The notes under the pieces were generated by a model. It did not search any database. It was not told the DNA's origin and saw nothing but the letters and a program-made list of their open reading frames with translations. 10,288 bases of DNA from JBKHJA01 sp046538375 (GTDB taxonomy: Bacteria; Acidobacteriota; Aminicenantia; Aminicenantales; Aminicenantaceae): the NCBI GenBank assembly GCA_046538375.1, contig JBKHJA010000095.1, positions 1-10,288 of the forward strand. The letters are read 5' to 3'. The stretch's first letter is position 1. Each line of letters begins with the position of its first letter. The position numbers and the translations under genes are program-made. Positions 1-7,371 of the stretch are shown here, piece after piece.

Positions 1-88
1 CCATAATGTTTGTTCTTTTGCCGCTATCGGAAAGTGGAGAAATTGAACGCACAGCCTCTGTTCCCTCAGGCAATAAGCTAAAAACACA

Positions 89-112
89 CTTCAATCCCTA
101 CGGGGATGAGAC
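89..112. other. Small hairpin resembling a lone CRISPR repeat
   Basis: The segment contains ATCCC, a four-base loop TACG, and GGGAT. The stem extends by two pairs past a bulged A. The wording CTTCAATCCC...GGGATGA resembles type I/III CRISPR repeats. No second copy occurs in the 88 bases to the left or in the ProXp-ala gene to the right, so no array is visible. It lies in the 5' leader of the downstream gene, ending just before its ribosome binding site, and could equally be a leader hairpin. Confidence 0.3.
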
Positions 113-124
113 AGGGAGGAAAGG

Positions 125-619
125 ATGAACGAGAAAGAGAAAAAAGTGTACCAGGTGCTGGAGAAATTGGGGATCTCTTTTGTCCGGCATCAACATCCCC
201 CGGTCTTCACTGTGGAACAGGCGGAGAAGCACTGGGAAAAAATAACCGGCACCCATTGCAAAAATCTGTTCCTGCGCAATAAGAAAGGAAGCCGGCACTA
301 CCTGGTGATTATGGAGGCAGCAAAAAAGGCAGATCTTAAGGCCCTGACCAGAAAGCTGGAGGAGGACAAACTCAGTTTTGCCTCTGCCAAACGGTTGAGC
401 CGGTACCTGGGCCTGGAGGCTGGCTCGGTTTCTCCTTTCGGGTTGATCAACGACAGCCATAAACAGGTTGAGGTTATCATTGATTCTGATTTGAAGGGAT
501 CAGATCGGGTCAATTTTCACCCCAATGTGAACACCGCCACGGTGGGAATTGATTTTGCAGATTTTGAAAAATTTCTCGGCTGGTGCGGAAACAGAATCCG
601 CTATCTCCAGCTGGAATAG
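125..619 (+). CDS. Prolyl-tRNA editing deacylase, ProXp-ala/PrdX type (YbaK superfamily)
   Basis: This 164-residue protein is a free-standing trans-editing enzyme. The family hydrolyses alanine mischarged onto tRNA-Pro by prolyl-tRNA synthetase and acts in the cytoplasm. The sequence matches the family along its whole length: HPPVFT near residues 24-29, the conserved KNLFLR block at 46-51 with the lysine used by this fold, GSVSPFG at 100-106, and HPNVNTAT at 132-139. The HPN...NTAT and SVxPxG signatures separate ProXp-ala/PrdX from plain YbaK (Cys-tRNA-Pro) proteins. The length is normal for the single-domain form. The start is well supported by GGAGG at 115-119, five bases before the ATG. 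The gene stands alone, convergent with the corrinoid gene 71 bases downstream; a T-run near 682-692 is the only terminator-like signal and has no strong stem. Family assignment is confident; alanine specificity is inferred from similarity. Confidence 0.93.
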   Translation: MNEKEKKVYQVLEKLGISFVRHQHPPVFTVEQAEKHWEKITGTHCKNLFLRNKKGSRHYLVIMEAAKKADLKALTRKLEEDKLSFASAKRLSRYLGLEAGSVSPFGLINDSHKQVEVIIDSDLKGSDRVNFHPNVNTATVGIDFADFEKFLGWCGNRIRYLQLE

Positions 620-690
620 GGGAACCTGATAAACGCCGCAGCGGGAAGTTGAGCGGAGACATTTACCCATCGAAGAGCAGGGATTTTTTT

Positions 691-1326
691 TTAGGAAGTG
701 AGACGGCGGGCCACATCCACCGCTGTGGCTGCATCCGGGGCATAGTCGTCAGCTCCAATTTTTTCCGCGAAGGCAGGAGTAACCGGTGCTCCTCCCACCA
801 TGATTTTGACTGAATCCCTCAGGTTCGCTCTTTTTAAGGCCTCTATGGTGTTTTTCATCTGGGGCATGGTAGTGGTAAGCAGGGCGCTCATCCCTACGAT
901 TTTTGGCTTATGCTCATTGACCGCTTTGACAAATGATTCAGGATGGACATCTGTACCTAGGTCTATCATGTCGAAGCCAGCCCCTTCCAGCATCATCTTG
1001 ACCAAATTTTTTCCTATATCGTGGAGGTCGCCTTTCATCACTCCTATCACACACTTTCCTCCACCGGGAACTTTGCTTTTGACCAGCAGCGGCCGCAGAA
1101 CATCCATGCCTGCCTGCATGGCCCGGGCAGCGATAAGCACTTCAGGCACAAACAAATCTCCATCCTTGAATCCTTGGCCAACTTTGTCCATGCCGGCTAT
1201 CAGACCTTCGTCCAAAATTTGGGCGGGCGAAAGCTCCCGGTGCATGGCTTTTTTGACCAGATCAACAACCTGGTCCCTCTGCCCATCATAAAGACAGGAA
1301 GCCATTTTCTGGAGAATGTCGACCAT
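691..1326 (-). CDS. Corrinoid (cobalamin-binding) protein of a methyltransferase system, MtbC/MttC-like
   Basis: This 211-residue protein carries a corrinoid cofactor that accepts a methyl group from a substrate-specific methyltransferase and passes it to a second one, in the cytoplasm. Two domains are seen. Residues 1-85 form the helical cap, with the family's EGLIAGMDKVGQGF and PEVLIAARAM segments. Residues 90-211 form the B12-binding Rossmann domain with DLHDIG at 100-105, where His102 would be the lower cobalt ligand, a GMSALLTTT segment at 145-153, and GGAPVT at 178-183. The length is typical for free-standing cognate corrinoid proteins. The ATG has AGGAG eight bases upstream. It is the second gene of an operon, starting 15 bases after the stop of the thymidylate-synthase-like gene. 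No MtaB/MtbB/MttB methyltransferase, MtbA-type protein or RamA activator is in the window, so the substrate is unknown. Family assignment is secure. Confidence 0.95.
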   Translation of the reverse strand: MVDILQKMASCLYDGQRDQVVDLVKKAMHRELSPAQILDEGLIAGMDKVGQGFKDGDLFVPEVLIAARAMQAGMDVLRPLLVKSKVPGGGKCVIGVMKGDLHDIGKNLVKMMLEGAGFDMIDLGTDVHPESFVKAVNEHKPKIVGMSALLTTTMPQMKNTIEALKRANLRDSVKIMVGGAPVTPAFAEKIGADDYAPDAATAVDVARRLTS

Positions 1327-1341
1327 TTCTTTTCTCCTTTT

Positions 1342-2406
1342 TTATTTTCCGAACCTCTCCTGGAGATTTTTTCTTCTTTCCAAAAAATAAGGCTCAGCAT
1401 CCTCCAGGGAGAATGTCCGCTGTCGGAAATTCCGTTTGAGCAGGTTGGTGAGGAATCTATTTTCAAAATCAGAAAGGCGCTTGCCGTAAATATGGAAGGA
1501 GTCGGATTGATCCATGTACCGGCCGATTTTTATTTCCTGTCCTGTGCGTTTGCTCACTTCCTGGGCCACATATTCCATAAGGTGGATGAAGGCAAAGCAG
1601 TTCATGAAAGAGGCGTCATAGGCATCACGGCTGCGGAAGCGAATATTCATGTTCAGAGTGGGCGTGCTGTTTTCATCATGGAGAATTCTAAACCACATGC
1701 TCTGCAAACAGGCAGGATCGTAGATGTCTGTATCCATGAAAGGCTGCCAGGTGATGGCCTGTGCCTGGCGGGTAAAAGGCTGCTGGGAGAGTTTTTCGAT
1801 CACATACTGAATTTGGTTAATCTGAACAAAGGTCTGTTTTTTGCCCTTGATCTCTTTCTCTGTGGTTTTGACATAGTCATGATCCAACAGAAAATGAGCG
1901 GTTTCGTTTTCATAAAATATTTTCTTTTCCTTTTCAGGGAGCTGGCTCAGGAACCGGTCATATTCACTCAAGGGCAGCTGGTAGCTGAATAAACGCTGAT
2001 GATAGGTGTACTGCCATCGTGTATCGTGGGGGTCAAGGGGATCTCTCACCCAATGGTCTTTGATCCCGTCCCGGACTTCCTGCACATACTCTTCCAGGTC
2101 TTCAAATCCACCGGGGATGCCTCCCAGATGGATCATAGGCTCGGTGGTCGGGTTCTCTATGGACATCATGATGGTGCAGTCTTTGCTGGGAGGATGGATA
2201 TAGTTTCCCTCATCATCCAGGGCATCGTATTGGGTGCGAATTTCACAGCCGTAAACATAAAGGCCGATCATGGCGTTTTCCCACGCTTCGGCCAGAGATT
2301 CTCCTGCAGCAGCCACCACCGGAATATGGCCGTGCCAGGCGGGGCTGACAAGATGGATTTTGCCTTTTTTCTCATCAATAATTTGATTCAGTTTTTCTTT
2401 TTCCAT
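1342..2406 (-). CDS. Divergent thymidylate-synthase-family protein
   Basis: From this start the protein has 354 residues, longer than ThyA of E. coli (264). The C-terminal half matches the thymidylate synthase fold, which methylates dUMP using methylene-tetrahydrofolate. Visible landmarks are a TRQAQAITW arginine block at 212-220, the catalytic cysteine Cys233 in DPACLQ, RSRD at 258-261 (phosphate arginine, serine and aspartate), Asn269 (the residue that selects uracil over cytosine), and His305/Tyr307 in DSFHIY. Spacing from Arg258 to Asn269 equals that of ThyA. The residue after the cysteine is Leu instead of the usual His. The first 120 residues are poorly recognisable and may be a family-specific extension; a TYHQRLFSY stretch at 134-142 could match the ThyA tyrosine/tryptophan region. 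It is the first gene of an operon with the corrinoid protein. An in-frame ATG at 2445 would add 13 residues but has no ribosome binding site. Real dTMP synthesis is likely but not certain. Confidence 0.82.
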   Translation of the reverse strand: MEKEKLNQIIDEKKGKIHLVSPAWHGHIPVVAAAGESLAEAWENAMIGLYVYGCEIRTQYDALDDEGNYIHPPSKDCTIMMSIENPTTEPMIHLGGIPGGFEDLEEYVQEVRDGIKDHWVRDPLDPHDTRWQYTYHQRLFSYQLPLSEYDRFLSQLPEKEKKIFYENETAHFLLDHDYVKTTEKEIKGKKQTFVQINQIQYVIEKLSQQPFTRQAQAITWQPFMDTDIYDPACLQSMWFRILHDENSTPTLNMNIRFRSRDAYDASFMNCFAFIHLMEYVAQEVSKRTGQEIKIGRYMDQSDSFHIYGKRLSDFENRFLTNLLKRNFRQRTFSLEDAEPYFLERRKNLQERFGK

Positions 2407-2412
2407 GGATTT

Positions 2413-2418
2413 CCCTTT
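2413..2418 (-). promoter_or_regulatory. Ribosome binding site deciding the start of the thymidylate-synthase-like gene
   Basis: On the minus strand AAAGGG lies six bases before the ATG at 2406. The two longer in-frame starts, at 2445 and 2523, have no purine-rich sequence at the right distance, and the extra residues they would add are not family-like. Confidence 0.55.
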
Positions 2419-2604
2419 CTTGACCTTCAAATCTTCCGTGGACATCGGGGTGAGGCTTAGGAGAAAAGAGTCAAAGTATTTTGAGTTCCTATTATAAGAA
2501 AAAAATGAACAGCAGGAAAGCAATAAACAAAATGAATATTCCTTTTTATAAAAAAATGGATATGATATCTTGGATGAGATATAAGGATTGATATCTGCAT
2601 CACC

Positions 2605-3963
2605 ATGAGAGATCCATTACCTGCTTTTGCTGCTCCTAAAAAACATACCCTGCGCAGGGTTCTGGGTGTGCCCGATGGTGTGGCCCTGTTGATCGGAATC
2701 ACCATCGGCGCTGGTATATATTCCACGCCTCAGATCATTGCTGGCTACCTGGAATCCTTCAGGATGGTCATGGTTTTGTGGATCCTGGTGGGCCTTTTCG
2801 TTTTTCTCAGCGGCCTGATCTACGCTGAACTGGGAACCCGGCTTCCTTATACGGGGGGGGAATACATCTACATCAGCCGGGCCTTCGGGCCCTATGCTGG
2901 TTTTATGTTCGGCTGGGCCCAGCTGTTCATCATAAGAACCAGCCCCGCTGCCGGACTGGCCATTGTCACCGCCGATTACCTGGAATTTTTTGTCAGGTTG
3001 AGTGGACTGGCCCATACTGTGGTGGCTCTATCTGTGATTGCCTTGCTGGGAATACTCAATTATGTTGGCGTACGATGGGCCAGTGTTTACCAAAAGTTTT
3101 CCAGCGTTTTTAAGGTGGGAGGACTTTTTGCGTTGGTGGTAGTGGGATTGATATTGGTTCACAGCCATGAGAATTTGCTGTCTACAACCGCCCCGGCAAC
3201 TGGAGGCCTGGGGCCTGTGGGCAATGTGGTTGCCGCCTTGATGATGGTTTTTTTCGCCCATACGGGATGGGACCGGGTGGGTTATGTGGCTGGAGAGATG
3301 AAGCGGCCCAGACGGGTTATACCCCTGAGCCTGATCATGGGCATAGCTATCATCGTGGCAGTTTATATCCTAACCAACATTATTTATCACCGTACCCTGG
3401 GCATGGAGGGTGTGCGGGGAAGCACTGTGGTTGCCTCTGATGTGGCCAGCCAGCTTGTGGGGCCTGTGGGAGCAGGTTTCGTTGCTTTGCTGGTCATCAT
3501 ATCAGCCACCGGGAGTATAAACGGCACCATGATGTCAGCCACCCGGGTTTATTATGCTATGGCCAGAGATGGTTTGTTTTTCAAGTGGTTTGATTTTGTT
3601 CACCCCACCTACAGAACGCCGTCACGTGCCATCCTCATCCACTGCGGCTGGGCGGCGGTGATTCTGATGGTGAGAGGGACATTCGAGACCATCGCTGGTG
3701 GCATGGTGTTCGCTATCCTTATATTCTTGACTCTCAATACCCTCGCCCTTTTCAAGTTTCGAAAGAAGGAAGGGGAAAAGAAGGATATTTTCAAAGTCCC
3801 TTTTTATCCTTATCTTCCGGGCATCTTTTTTATCGGAATTTTGGCTCTTCTGATGTTCAGAGCTGTATTCGAATGGCAGAAGTCTCTGATAGATATAGCT
3901 TTCATCGCCACCGGGCTGCCTTTTTCTCTGATCTGGTGCCGGAAATCCAGAAGATTGAGTTGA
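2605..3963 (+). CDS. APC-superfamily amino acid permease, LAT-like
   Basis: This 452-residue inner-membrane transporter probably moves amino acids by cation symport or exchange. The first membrane segment carries the APC signature IGAGIYSTP within residues 31-42, the unwound substrate-binding stretch. YAELGTRLPYTGGEYIY at 73-89 is typical of LAT/cationic amino acid permeases. About twelve hydrophobic segments follow, with a basic loop near residue 230 (MKRPRR) and a charged stretch (KFRKKEGEKKD) before the last two segments. The length is normal. The substrate cannot be read from sequence. The start has only a weak, distant purine run (AAGGA at 2584), so translation may be modest. The 198-base gap to the divergent gene on the left would hold both promoters; TATGAT at 2561-2566 could be a -10 box but has no matching -35. 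The next gene starts 115 bases downstream on the same strand, so co-transcription is possible. Confidence 0.92.
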   Translation: MRDPLPAFAAPKKHTLRRVLGVPDGVALLIGITIGAGIYSTPQIIAGYLESFRMVMVLWILVGLFVFLSGLIYAELGTRLPYTGGEYIYISRAFGPYAGFMFGWAQLFIIRTSPAAGLAIVTADYLEFFVRLSGLAHTVVALSVIALLGILNYVGVRWASVYQKFSSVFKVGGLFALVVVGLILVHSHENLLSTTAPATGGLGPVGNVVAALMMVFFAHTGWDRVGYVAGEMKRPRRVIPLSLIMGIAIIVAVYILTNIIYHRTLGMEGVRGSTVVASDVASQLVGPVGAGFVALLVIISATGSINGTMMSATRVYYAMARDGLFFKWFDFVHPTYRTPSRAILIHCGWAAVILMVRGTFETIAGGMVFAILIFLTLNTLALFKFRKKEGEKKDIFKVPFYPYLPGIFFIGILALLMFRAVFEWQKSLIDIAFIATGLPFSLIWCRKSRRLS

Positions 3964-4078
3964 TCCAGTGATCATGAATTGGTTATGATGAGAGATCAGT
4001 CTGGCTGAATACTCCTTTCAGTGGAGAGAAAAGGCACAACAGACACCTGAAGAAAATAGCGGAATACGAGAGGGAAAA

Positions 4079-6373
4079 ATGGAAAAACTTATCATCCCCG
4101 CGGTCATCGCCAAAACCCAGGAAGAACTGGATGATATTTTCAGGAAGATAGGCGGTCATGTTTTTCTTGTCCAGCTGGACATAATGGATGGCCGCTTTGT
4201 CCCTAATCATTCCCTTGATTTTGATTTCAAGCTGGCCCAGAGAAAATATCAGTATGAAGCCCATTTGATGATCGAAAACCCGGAAGAGTGGGTGGAGAAA
4301 AACTGGAAGAAGGTGGATACCATCATCGCTCATTTCGAAGCTGTGAAGAATCCCCCTGGATTCATAAAAGCCGTAAAGAGCAGGGAGAAAAAAATAGCTT
4401 TTGCCTTGAATCCTGAGACAGCAGTCAGCCGGGTCAGGGATTATTTGTTTGACATTGATCAGGTGCTGGTGATGACCGTGCATCCGGGTTTTTACGGCAG
4501 TCAATTTTTGCCCCAGACTTTGGAGAAGATAAGGGAATTGAGAAACCTGAAACCTGACCTGGATATAGAAGTGGATGGAGGGATCAATCCCCAGACCATT
4601 GCCCAGGTCGATCGGGCAGGAGCAAACTTGTTTGTATCTGGTTCTTATCTCATTGGCTCCCCTGATATCAGAGAGAGAATAGACATTCTTAAGAACAATT
4701 TGAGGCGGGAAGAAGATCAGAGTGTTGAACTGGGAAGATACCAAAATAAACTGGAGAAGAGACTGAACTCCTGGAAAAGAAAAAACTTCATGCGGAGGCT
4801 GTGGGCCAGAGATCATACCCTGTGGTTTTCTGAGCCCAAACCTGAAATCAAAGACCGGTTGGGATGGCTGGTGCTTCCGGAAATGATGCAGGAGAAGCTG
4901 GATGATTTTCTCTTTTTTGCCCGGAAAGTGAAAGATGAGGGAATCTCCCAGGTGGTGCTCCTGGGGATGGGAGGGTCGAGTCTGGCCCCTGAAGTTTTCC
5001 AAAAAACATTCGGCCGGGCACCAGATTACCCGGGACTCAAGGTCCTGGACAGCACTCATCCCCAAGCGGTAGCGGCTGTCAAGGATAACTTTGATTTGAG
5101 CCGCACTCTGTTTGTTGTTTCCAGCAAATCCGGCACCACCCTGGAAACGCTTTCCCTCTTCCGGTATTTCTGGAACCAGATGAATCAGGTGACGGATGCT
5201 CCTGGGCGTCATTTTGTGGCTGTCACCGATCCACACACTCCTCTTGTGGAAATGGCCCAGAAGAGAGGATTCAGAGAGGTGTTTCTGGCTCCCTCTGATG
5301 TAGGGGGGCGGTATTCTGCTTTCACAGATTTCGGTCTTGTGCCCGCTTCGCTCCTGGGAATGGATATTCATCGGCTTCTTGACAGGGTGGGGATGGCAGC
5401 TGAGAACAATGCTTTCTGTGTGCCGGAAGACCAGGCTTCAGGTTTGATCTTGGGGGCAGCTTTGGGCGAACTGGCAGGAGATCGGGATAAGCTGACTATT
5501 ATCACCTCACCATCACTGGCAGATTTTCCTGATTGGATAGAACAACTGGTGGCTGAGAGCACCGGAAAAAACGGACAAGGGATCCTGCCAGTGGTGAAGG
5601 AACCCCTGCTTTCTCCAGAGTATTATGGAAAAGACCGCTTCTTTATTTTTCTGTCCCTGGAAGGAGACCCTACCCGGGAATTAGAGGAAAAGATGTCTGC
5701 TTTGGTAAAGGCAGGACATCCTGGGGTCCGGATTAACCTGAGAGATAAAATGGATTTAGGTCAGGAAATGTTCCGCTGGGAAATTGCGGTAGCCTCAGCA
5801 GGCTCGGTTTTGGGCGTTCATCCCTTCAATCAACCGGATGTCCAGCTGGCTAAAGACTTTACCCAGAGGGCCGTGGAAAAGAAGGAAACCTATGAGCAGG
5901 AGGATGCTCCTGAGCCCATGGTTTTCACAGAAGAGACTGAAAGGTTAACCCAAGCTCTGGCCAACTGGCTGGAAAAGGCCGGTCCAGACCACTACCTGGC
6001 TGTTCATGCCTATCTGGCTCCCAGGCCAGAGGTAACCACCGCTCTCCAGGATCTTCGGTTGGCGCTCCTGAAGAAGAACAGACTGGCCACCACTGCGGCC
6101 TATGGTCCGCGGTTTTTGCACTCCACAGGGCAGCTGCACAAGGGAGGACCCAACACCGGACTCTTTCTTCAATTGGTTGATCAGCCAGGAGATGACATAG
6201 CTGTTCCTGAGACAGATTACACCTTTGCCCGATTGATCAAAGCTCAGGCTTTTGGTGACTTTCAGGCCTTAACACAAAGAAAGAGGGAGGTGCTGCGGAT
6301 CAATCTGGGCAGGGATATCTTGGGCGGCTTGGAACGGATTAAGGAAGGTATTGATAGACGCAGATTCCTATAA
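4079..6373 (+). CDS. Fusion of a ribulose-phosphate 3-epimerase-like domain and phosphoglucose isomerase
   Basis: This is one 764-residue cytoplasmic protein with two sugar-phosphate domains. Residues 1-208 form a (beta/alpha)8 epimerase of the ribulose-5-phosphate/xylulose-5-phosphate family: LDIMDGRFVPN at 33-43, EAHLM at 60-64, TVHPGFYGSQF at 133-143, EVDGGIN at 164-170 and VSGS at 186-189. Three metal ligands are visible (Asp34, His62, Asp166), but the first histidine is Gln32, and the N-terminal PSxLSAD motif is PAVIAKT. Residues 225-764 form a phosphoglucose isomerase (glucose-6-P / fructose-6-P) of the subtype seen in transaldolase-Pgi fusions: GMGGSSLAPE at 296-305, the phosphate loop SKSGTTLET at 349-357, GGRYSAFT at 409-416, and HSTGQLHKGG at 681-690 with the active-site histidine and lysine. 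The linker at 209-235 is charged and helical. The reading frame is continuous, so this is a true fusion. GAGGG lies four bases before the ATG. The Pgi half is secure; the exact substrate of the epimerase half is uncertain. Confidence 0.92.
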   Translation: MEKLIIPAVIAKTQEELDDIFRKIGGHVFLVQLDIMDGRFVPNHSLDFDFKLAQRKYQYEAHLMIENPEEWVEKNWKKVDTIIAHFEAVKNPPGFIKAVKSREKKIAFALNPETAVSRVRDYLFDIDQVLVMTVHPGFYGSQFLPQTLEKIRELRNLKPDLDIEVDGGINPQTIAQVDRAGANLFVSGSYLIGSPDIRERIDILKNNLRREEDQSVELGRYQNKLEKRLNSWKRKNFMRRLWARDHTLWFSEPKPEIKDRLGWLVLPEMMQEKLDDFLFFARKVKDEGISQVVLLGMGGSSLAPEVFQKTFGRAPDYPGLKVLDSTHPQAVAAVKDNFDLSRTLFVVSSKSGTTLETLSLFRYFWNQMNQVTDAPGRHFVAVTDPHTPLVEMAQKRGFREVFLAPSDVGGRYSAFTDFGLVPASLLGMDIHRLLDRVGMAAENNAFCVPEDQASGLILGAALGELAGDRDKLTIITSPSLADFPDWIEQLVAESTGKNGQGILPVVKEPLLSPEYYGKDRFFIFLSLEGDPTRELEEKMSALVKAGHPGVRINLRDKMDLGQEMFRWEIAVASAGSVLGVHPFNQPDVQLAKDFTQRAVEKKETYEQEDAPEPMVFTEETERLTQALANWLEKAGPDHYLAVHAYLAPRPEVTTALQDLRLALLKKNRLATTAAYGPRFLHSTGQLHKGGPNTGLFLQLVDQPGDDIAVPETDYTFARLIKAQAFGDFQALTQRKREVLRINLGRDILGGLERIKEGIDRRRFL

Positions 6374-6394
6374 AATCCATGAGGAGATTCAGGG

Positions 6395-7165
6395 CTAAAA
6401 AGACGGGAACGGGATAAGTTCAGTAGAGGCCAAAAACTTGAAAGCCATTATAACGATGGCCACAGCCAGGACCATACGGATGATTTTTTCGCCACCCTTG
6501 ACTGCGGCGTGAGCTCCCCACCAGGCTCCGAGGGAATTACCCGCAGCCAGAGCCAGGCCAAATTTCCAGTTCACGTTGCCTGTAAGCAGAAAGATGAGCA
6601 GGGCAGGCAGAGTATAGATCAGGATGATGAAAACTTTGTGCATGTTGACCCGGACAAGATCGAGATTCAAAAGATGATAGAGGGAGGCCATGAACAGGAA
6701 GCCCACTCCGATCTGAAGAAAGCCTCCGTAGAATCCGATAACCAAAAGCAAAGGATAGATAAACCGGCTTGTATGCCTTTCCTGGCCTGTCCGTTCGCTC
6801 TGGTAGGAACGGGAAAGAAACAGGGAAAAGACAATCAGGATCAACACCACCCCCAGGATGCGTTCGAAAAGCGCGCTGCTGATAGTGACAGCCAGCAGAG
6901 CTCCCACCACAGCCCCGGGCAAAGTGAAGACAGCCAGTTGTGAGCTTCTTTTGTACTGGTGCATCTTATCCTTGTGGAAAGAGGCCACCGCAAAAATATT
7001 CTGTATAAAGATGGCCACCCGGTTTGTGCCGTTGGCCAGAGCACCGTCAAGACCCATAAAGATAAGAGCAGGGAGGGTTAAACTGGATCCGCCCCCCGCA
7101 TTGACGTTGATAAATCCGGCCACCGCACCAACGCCGAACAGCATCAACAACTGGACATATTCCAT
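6395..7165 (-). CDS. TauE/SafE-family membrane permease
   Basis: This 256-residue inner-membrane protein belongs to the TauE/SafE (DUF81) family, whose studied members export sulfite, sulfoacetate or related organosulfur anions. The first repeat shows FINVNAGGGSSLTLPALI and ANGTNRVAI; the second shows the matching GFYGGFLQIGVGFL. The hydrophobic pattern suggests about eight membrane segments in two repeats, and the length is typical. The start at 7165 is preferred over the ATG at 7204 because only it has a ribosome binding site; the extra 13 residues are charged and unlike the family. The gene ends 21 bases from the end of the convergent epimerase-Pgi gene. It lies 206 bases after the glycosyltransferase stop; that gap contains no gene and no clear terminator, so it may belong to the operon upstream or have its own promoter. 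The substrate is not readable. Confidence 0.93.
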   Translation of the reverse strand: MEYVQLLMLFGVGAVAGFINVNAGGGSSLTLPALIFMGLDGALANGTNRVAIFIQNIFAVASFHKDKMHQYKRSSQLAVFTLPGAVVGALLAVTISSALFERILGVVLILIVFSLFLSRSYQSERTGQERHTSRFIYPLLLVIGFYGGFLQIGVGFLFMASLYHLLNLDLVRVNMHKVFIILIYTLPALLIFLLTGNVNWKFGLALAAGNSLGAWWGAHAAVKGGEKIIRMVLAVAIVIMAFKFLASTELIPFPSF

Positions 7166-7170
7166 AATTG

Positions 7171-7175
7171 ACCTC
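7171..7175 (-). promoter_or_regulatory. Ribosome binding site deciding the TauE/SafE start
   Basis: On the minus strand GAGGT stands five bases before the ATG at 7165. The alternative ATG at 7204 has no such sequence. Confidence 0.6.
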
Positions 7176-7371
7176 ACCCTGGCATCAGGCTCAGGCCACA
7201 ACATTTATCACATTTTTACCAGGAAATCCAATGAAAAAGAGGATCGAAAAGAAGCCCTTGCGTCATGAAATACTAGCCATGGGGATTCTGATGGTAAAGA
7301 ATTCAGTTGATCGAATAAAATATTCGGCCAGGGAGAATCAGGTGATCATTTCTTGAATCCTGCGGAAATGG

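Noticed and set aside
1..124. CRISPR array at the left edge
   Set aside because: Only one repeat-like hairpin is present; at the expected distance to its left no second copy exists.
620..690. Rho-independent terminator between the two convergent genes
   Set aside because: There is a T-run near 682-692 but no stable stem directly before it on either strand.
1021..1992. 323-codon open frame on the plus strand
   Set aside because: It is antisense to both the corrinoid and the thymidylate-synthase-like genes, which carry family motifs; no motif is seen in the antisense product.
2407..2523. Longer start adding 39 residues to the thymidylate-synthase-like protein
   Set aside because: The added residues are not family-like, the longer ATGs lack ribosome binding sites, and the stretch is needed as promoter space for two divergent genes.
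3983..5371. 462-codon open frame on the minus strand
   Set aside because: It lies opposite the epimerase-Pgi gene, whose domains and motifs are clear; the antisense product has no recognisable motif.
7313..7327. Terminator hairpin after the glycosyltransferase gene
   Set aside because: The CGAAT/ATTCG stem is only five pairs, AT-rich and not followed by a T-run.
7168..7356. Small plus-strand frame of 62 codons between the TauE/SafE and glycosyltransferase genes
   Set aside because: It has no ribosome binding site, no recognisable motif, and covers the expected promoter and leader of the minus-strand TauE/SafE gene.
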